A stretch of DNA of 9,204 bases from Akkermansiaceae bacterium UBA1506 (GTDB taxonomy: Bacteria > Verrucomicrobiota > Verrucomicrobiia > Verrucomicrobiales > DEV007): NCBI GenBank assembly GCA_002323995.1, contig DCQY01000078.1, positions 35,443 to 44,646 on the forward strand, given 5' to 3'. Within the stretch, counting starts at the first letter, position 1, and the number at the start of each line of letters is the position of its first letter. A program made the position numbers and the translations under genes. Shown here in pieces: positions 6,828 through 9,204 of this stretch. A model generated the notes under the pieces. That model ran no database searches. It was not told the origin of the DNA and worked only from the letters and a program-made list of their open reading frames with translations.

Positions 6828-6976
6828 GAAGCCGCAAGGTTCCCTCCTTTTCCCCTCCAATCAACCTCGATTGACCGACCGAATTTCCAAGACTCTTTCA
6901 ACTCTTACGGATTTCTGTGACGTTCACCCGCCTATTAGAAGTTTGCAGGCAAACAGAATCTGTTTCACCTTGTCCT
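6828..6976. promoter_or_regulatory. Divergent intergenic region between nucleotidyltransferase and isomerase genes
   Basis: This roughly 150-bp gap must carry the promoters for both divergent genes. A TTGACC at 6871-6876 is a plausible -35 for the plus-strand gene, but no good -10 follows at 16-18 bp. AGGAGG (minus strand, 6848-6843) serves the nucleotidyltransferase. The right end carries two overlapping inverted repeats, listed separately. Confidence 0.4.
6941..6965 (+). repeat. Two overlapping, mutually exclusive inverted repeats before the isomerase start
   Basis: The first repeat is GTTTGC-AG-GCAAAC (6941-6954), with perfect 6-bp arms. The second is AAACAG-AAT-CTGTTT (6951-6965), also with perfect 6-bp arms. 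They share AAAC (6951-6954), so as RNA only one hairpin can form at a time, and as DNA the site has three alternating half-sites. The right edge is 11 nt before the ATG at 6977, where a ribosome-binding site would normally lie, and no Shine-Dalgarno sequence is present. A role in start-site access or as an operator is inferred. Confidence 0.4.
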
Positions 6977-7858
6977 ATGGCATACATCATCAACGGAGAA
7001 CACATCGGAGACCAAGTCATCGAAGATGAGTTCGAGTCGATCAAAGATCACTACGAGAGCATCGGCGAATCGATTTGCTGTGATCGAGATGAGGAGATTC
7101 GGAACCTCTCGCACGAAAACGTAATCAATCGAACCCTCCTTGAACAGAAGTCGATATCCAAATACGGCGAGGCCGAAGAAGCTGCAGTAGAGAAACGCTT
7201 CGAAGAAGTAATCGCCGAGCATGGAGGTGAGCAAAACTTTTACGATAACACCGGATTTAACCCGGGCGATGCATCCGTCATTAAGAGAAAACTGAAAAGT
7301 CGCTTAATGATCGACCGACTGCTCGAGGATGAGTTGGGAAAGGAGGCCTCTCCCACAGACGAAGATCTGAACAAATTCTATCAAGAGAATATCGAAAACT
7401 ACATGTCAGAAGAACAGGTTCGCGTCAGCCAGATTTTCGTTGAACCGGCAAGTCAAGATGCCGCGAAGGAAGCTTTTATCGCCCTCCGGGCTGTTCGCCA
7501 AGAACTCCTCCAAGGAAAAGACTTTGACGAAGCCGCCCGGGAACACAGTTCAGATGGGGACCGTGAAGTTGATCTAGGCTTCATGAAGCAGGGCGAAACT
7601 ATGCCCGAGGTGGAGGCGATTACCTTCTCCATGAACATTGGCGAAATCAGTCCCATCGTAGCGACACATTACGGTTTTCATCTCTTTAAGGTCACCGGCC
7701 ACAAAGAACCAGAACCCATTCCCCTCGAAGAAATCGAGGGTCTTTCGGAGCGGTATCTTGCTGAGCAAAAAGCCAAGGCAATCGACGACTACATCAAGCA
7801 ACTCAAGGAAAACGGCTCAGTCGAAGAGGTTGCGGAGCCGGCGTCCGATGGAAGCTAG
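6977..7858 (+). CDS. Cytoplasmic parvulin-type peptidyl-prolyl cis-trans isomerase
   Basis: This is a predicted PpiC/SurA/NifM-family chaperone that speeds rotation about peptide-proline bonds. With the ATG at 6977 it has 293 residues. It begins MAYIINGEHI, which resembles the 'V-NG-I' strand opening many SurA-type proteins but has no signal peptide before it. The protein is therefore probably cytoplasmic, as NifM is. Residues about 12-145 form a helical chaperone-like region rich in charged residues. Residues about 146-240 are the rotamase domain, starting EQVRVSQIFV and ending HYGFHLFKV. The tail is acidic. In most parvulins the first strand carries a histidine (..HILV); here it is Gln152, while the second-strand histidine in YGFH is kept. 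A GTG at 6917 would add 20 residues but overlaps the upstream repeats and lacks family likeness. The client is unknown. Confidence 0.85.
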   Translation: MAYIINGEHIGDQVIEDEFESIKDHYESIGESICCDRDEEIRNLSHENVINRTLLEQKSISKYGEAEEAAVEKRFEEVIAEHGGEQNFYDNTGFNPGDASVIKRKLKSRLMIDRLLEDELGKEASPTDEDLNKFYQENIENYMSEEQVRVSQIFVEPASQDAAKEAFIALRAVRQELLQGKDFDEAAREHSSDGDREVDLGFMKQGETMPEVEAITFSMNIGEISPIVATHYGFHLFKVTGHKEPEPIPLEEIEGLSERYLAEQKAKAIDDYIKQLKENGSVEEVAEPASDGS

Positions 7859-7973
7859 ATGTCAGCAAGTTTTACGATGATAGCGGCCCGCGACCCGCAC
7901 TCACGCACCATTCTCTGAGATTTCCGAGTTTTCTGTCGACTGGGGCTCTAGCAAAGTTACCAACGACGCGTAC
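7859..7973. other. Convergent intergenic region, no clear terminator
   Basis: This 115-bp gap separates the isomerase stop from the convergent monooxygenase-fold gene. It contains GC-rich stretches (around 7884-7897 and 7968-7983), but I find no stem followed by a T-run on either strand and no credible small ORF. How transcription ends here is not visible. Confidence 0.5.
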
Positions 7974-8288
7974 CTAGGCGCGCGGAAGATCAACTCTGGG
8001 ATCTTTACCCAGAATGTTATATTGCCCGGCTTCTTTTGCCTTGATACAAGGGCCACTCGCCTTCACCCAGGACGCGAAATGCTTGCTCTCTTTGTGCTCA
8101 AGGAAGGCTTCTCGACTCGCATAGATTTCATAGATGGCGAATTTGGAGACGTCATCTATATGACGCGACCACTCCCAAGTTAGACAACCTGGCTCTGTGC
8201 GACTGTGCGCCGCATTCCCCTCAAGGGCTTCGATAAGGGTAGCCTCTGTTCCAGGGACGGCTTCGATCGTAACAACAACTGCAAACAT
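7974..8288 (-). CDS. Antibiotic biosynthesis monooxygenase (ABM/YgiN-like) domain protein
   Basis: This 104-residue single-domain protein has the ferredoxin-like ABM fold pattern. Strand MFAVVVTIEAVPG is followed by the helix TEATLIEALEGNAAHSRTEPGC, then LTWEWSRHIDD, FAIYEIYASREAFLEHKESKHFASWV and a C-terminal tail. The segment 'EPGCL...E...YASREAFLEHKESKHF' is the hallmark of YgiN-type proteins. YgiN of E. coli is a quinol monooxygenase, and other family members degrade haem or modify polyketides, so the substrate here is open. The ATG has the best ribosome-binding site in the window (GGAGGG, 8301-8296, 7 nt spacer). It is transcribed in the same direction as ybaB and dnaX but about 110 bp downstream and separated by hairpins, so it may be independent. 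Confidence 0.85.
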   Translation of the reverse strand: MFAVVVTIEAVPGTEATLIEALEGNAAHSRTEPGCLTWEWSRHIDDVSKFAIYEIYASREAFLEHKESKHFASWVKASGPCIKAKEAGQYNILGKDPRVDLPRA

Positions 8289-8332
8289 GTCGGAACCCTC
8301 CGGAGTTACTCTACTAAGGCAAGGACAGGTTC

Positions 8333-8347
8333 GTGTTCAAAAAACAC
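8333..8347. repeat. Small perfect inverted repeat
   Basis: GTGTT-CAAAA-AACAC is a 5-bp stem with a 5-nt loop, between the monooxygenase-fold gene start and the ybaB stop. On the minus strand the T-run lies in the loop rather than after the stem, so it does not qualify as a normal terminator. It lies upstream of the monooxygenase-fold gene, where it could also be an operator. Confidence 0.25.
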
Positions 8348-8365
8348 AAATATAGCAATGCTGAA

Positions 8366-8386
8366 ACTTGCTTTTTAAAAACAAGT
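8366..8386 (-). terminator. AT-rich hairpin after ybaB, weak terminator candidate
   Basis: Arms ACTTG (8366-8370) and CAAGT (8382-8386) flank a self-complementary TTTTTAAAAA core, so nearly the whole 21 nt can pair. It starts 14 nt after the ybaB stop on the minus strand. The following tract is only GTTTC-like rather than a strong U-run, so efficiency as an intrinsic terminator is doubtful. No other terminator candidate is visible for the dnaX-ybaB unit. Confidence 0.35.
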
Positions 8387-8399
8387 CTGGTGACCAAAA

Positions 8400-8714
8400 T
8401 CAAAACCCAAGCCCAGGAGGCAAGCCCATCCCAGCTGTTAACTTACTCATCTCGGCCTGACCTTCGGCCTTGCCCTGTTCAATCGCTTGTTTCACGCCGG
8501 TCAGCACCAAGTCTTCGAGCATCTCTACATCTTCCGGATCAATGACGGCAGGATCAATTTTGATGGAAACCACATCCCCTGCACCATTCGCTACCACGGT
8601 CACTTTTCCTCCGCCGACACTCGACTCGAATACTTTATCAGCAAGTTCTGCCTGCATTTCGCCCATCTTTTTCTGCATCTGCTGGGCCTGTTTCATCATC
8701 TTTGCGATGTTCAT
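8400..8714 (-). CDS. ybaB: YbaB/EbfC family nucleoid-associated DNA-binding protein
   Basis: This small dimeric DNA-binding protein is thought to associate with the nucleoid and is commonly encoded between dnaX and recR. The 104 residues show the family pattern. The N-terminal helix is MNIAKMMKQAQQMQKKMGEMQAEL. The central segment FESSVGGGKVTVVANGAGDVVSIKIDPAVIDPEDVEMLEDLVLTGVKQAIEQ-like region (about 29-80) is the core sheet and helix. A glycine-rich end (MGLPPGLGF) closes it. The ATG is 16 bp past the dnaX stop, so the two are surely one operon, and no Shine-Dalgarno is visible. recR, the usual next gene, does not follow; an unrelated ABM-fold gene does. Confidence 0.95.
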   Translation of the reverse strand: MNIAKMMKQAQQMQKKMGEMQAELADKVFESSVGGGKVTVVANGAGDVVSIKIDPAVIDPEDVEMLEDLVLTGVKQAIEQGKAEGQAEMSKLTAGMGLPPGLGF

Positions 8715-8730
8715 AATTTATTTTTAGAAT

Positions 8731-9204
8731 CTAGGATTTAATAACCCGAGCTTCGAAAGCAGAGAGCGCCTTCTGGATCAGGGGGTCGTCTTTAAAGTTG
8801 TTTTCAGAGTCCGCGGGAGCAGATGTGCTTGAAGCCGTTTCCGAAGGGGGCGGGTCAGCCCAAGTTTCTGCAGACTCCTCTCCTTGATCAAGCGCTGGTT
8901 CCACCGCCGTCAAGTCATCCCGCACCTCGATGGTCAGTTTCACCTTCCCACCGGAAAATTTATTGAGGCATTCCTCGATTTCATTTTCGTAGCGGCTCAG
9001 TGAGTCGCTGAAAAACGCCTGTGGCCTCGCAAAACCAATTACGAATTCTGAGCCATCATGCCTCACGAACTGAGCAGCGCTCAACCAAGTATCAAAAAGC
9101 GGTTTCTCCTCAATGAGAGCGGCTTTCGAAGCATTCCAGAGAGACTCTCCTTCAAGATGATTGCCTACCGCTTGAGAATCTATTGCCGAAGGGGCAACGT
9201 CGGG
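8731..9204 (-). CDS. dnaX: DNA polymerase III subunit gamma/tau, C-terminal part (cut by window edge)
   Basis: The reading frame is open from the right window edge (9204) to a TAG at 8733-8731, giving the last 157 residues. The AAA+ ATPase clamp-loader domains lie outside the window. The visible part has a folded segment (SLWNASKAALIEEKPLFDTWLSAAQFVRHD...FVIGFARPQAFF...IEECL), of the kind found in the DnaX region after the clamp-loader core. A Pro/Ser/Glu-rich linker and the closing DPLIQKALSAFEARVIKS follow. 'DPLI..AL..F...I' at the very end is typical of DnaX proteins outside the gamma-proteobacteria. The position directly before ybaB supports the call. A TTG within the frame (9084-9082) is an internal codon, not the start. 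Confidence 0.85.
   Translation of the reverse strand, partial: PDVAPSAIDSQAVGNHLEGESLWNASKAALIEEKPLFDTWLSAAQFVRHDGSEFVIGFARPQAFFSDSLSRYENEIEECLNKFSGGKVKLTIEVRDDLTAVEPALDQGEESAETWADPPPSETASSTSAPADSENNFKDDPLIQKALSAFEARVIKS

Noticed and set aside
6917..6927. GTGA-CGT-TCAC palindrome as a Rex or CRP/FNR-type operator
   Set aside because: The half-sites look right but are 3 bp apart rather than the 6 bp between GTGA and TCAC in Rex and CRP sites, so it does not fit either consensus.
6917..6976. Upstream GTG start adding 20 residues to the isomerase
   Set aside because: The extra residues resemble no signal peptide or family N-terminus and are encoded by the inverted-repeat region. MAYIINGEHI at 6977 fits the family better.
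6655..7029. A plus-strand open frame running through the divergent promoter region into the isomerase gene
   Set aside because: It overlaps both the nucleotidyltransferase 5' end and the isomerase start in the wrong frame, with no recognisable product.
1..9204. Search for a defence system, mobile element, CRISPR array, toxin-antitoxin pair or RNA gene
   Set aside because: All sizeable genes belong to housekeeping or envelope families. I saw no transposase, integrase, spaced direct repeats, tRNA-like folds or toxin-antitoxin arrangement.

Overview
The window reads as a chromosomal housekeeping stretch from a Gram-negative bacterium. I infer Verrucomicrobiota, probably Opitutae/Puniceicoccales-like. 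The basis is the mix of a Rex repressor, an OGG1-type glycosylase, a TonB/ExbB/ExbD set with a long acidic linker protein, dnaX followed by ybaB, roughly 50% GC, and few clear Shine-Dalgarno sequences. The taxonomic call is an inference and was not tested by any search. I see no mobile elements, CRISPR arrays, tRNA or rRNA, and no broken genes. Coding density is high: the largest gap is about 150 bp.

Layout. Positions 82-5730, minus strand, hold a tightly packed seven-gene run. In transcription order it is rex (redox-sensing repressor), an OGG1-like DNA glycosylase, a TonB/TolA-like energy transducer, an ExbB/TolQ-type proton channel, ExbD/TolR, peptide deformylase, and a DUF368/PopT-like membrane protein. 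Gaps are 4-56 bp and exbB/exbD overlap by 4 bp, so co-transcription is likely. Further upstream on the same strand (5865-6827) is a sugar-nucleotide pyrophosphorylase-type nucleotidyltransferase. It is divergent from a cytoplasmic parvulin-type peptidyl-prolyl isomerase on the plus strand (6977-7858). The isomerase converges on a minus-strand gene for a small antibiotic-biosynthesis-monooxygenase-fold protein (7974-8288). The right end (8400-9204, minus) is the classic pair dnaX (C-terminal part only) followed by ybaB/ebfC.

How the genes fit together. ExbB, ExbD and the TonB/TolA-like protein form one inner-membrane machine that couples proton motive force to the outer membrane. PopT-like DUF368 proteins recycle undecaprenyl phosphate for envelope synthesis, and the nucleotidyltransferase probably makes an activated sugar for the same envelope. 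Rex senses NADH/NAD+, and the glycosylase repairs oxidised guanine. A redox sensor heading an operon of repair and envelope-energising genes is the most suggestive context here. DnaX and YbaB belong to replication and nucleoid/recombination functions.

I do not see a clearly new system. The observations most worth checking are: (a) an OGG1-like enzyme that keeps the catalytic and 8-oxoguanine pocket residues but has lost the usual asparagines and arginine that read the opposite cytosine; (b) two mutually exclusive perfect inverted repeats just before the isomerase start codon; (c) the rex-headed operon and a palindrome in its leader; and (d) the atypical acidic linker in the TonB-like protein.
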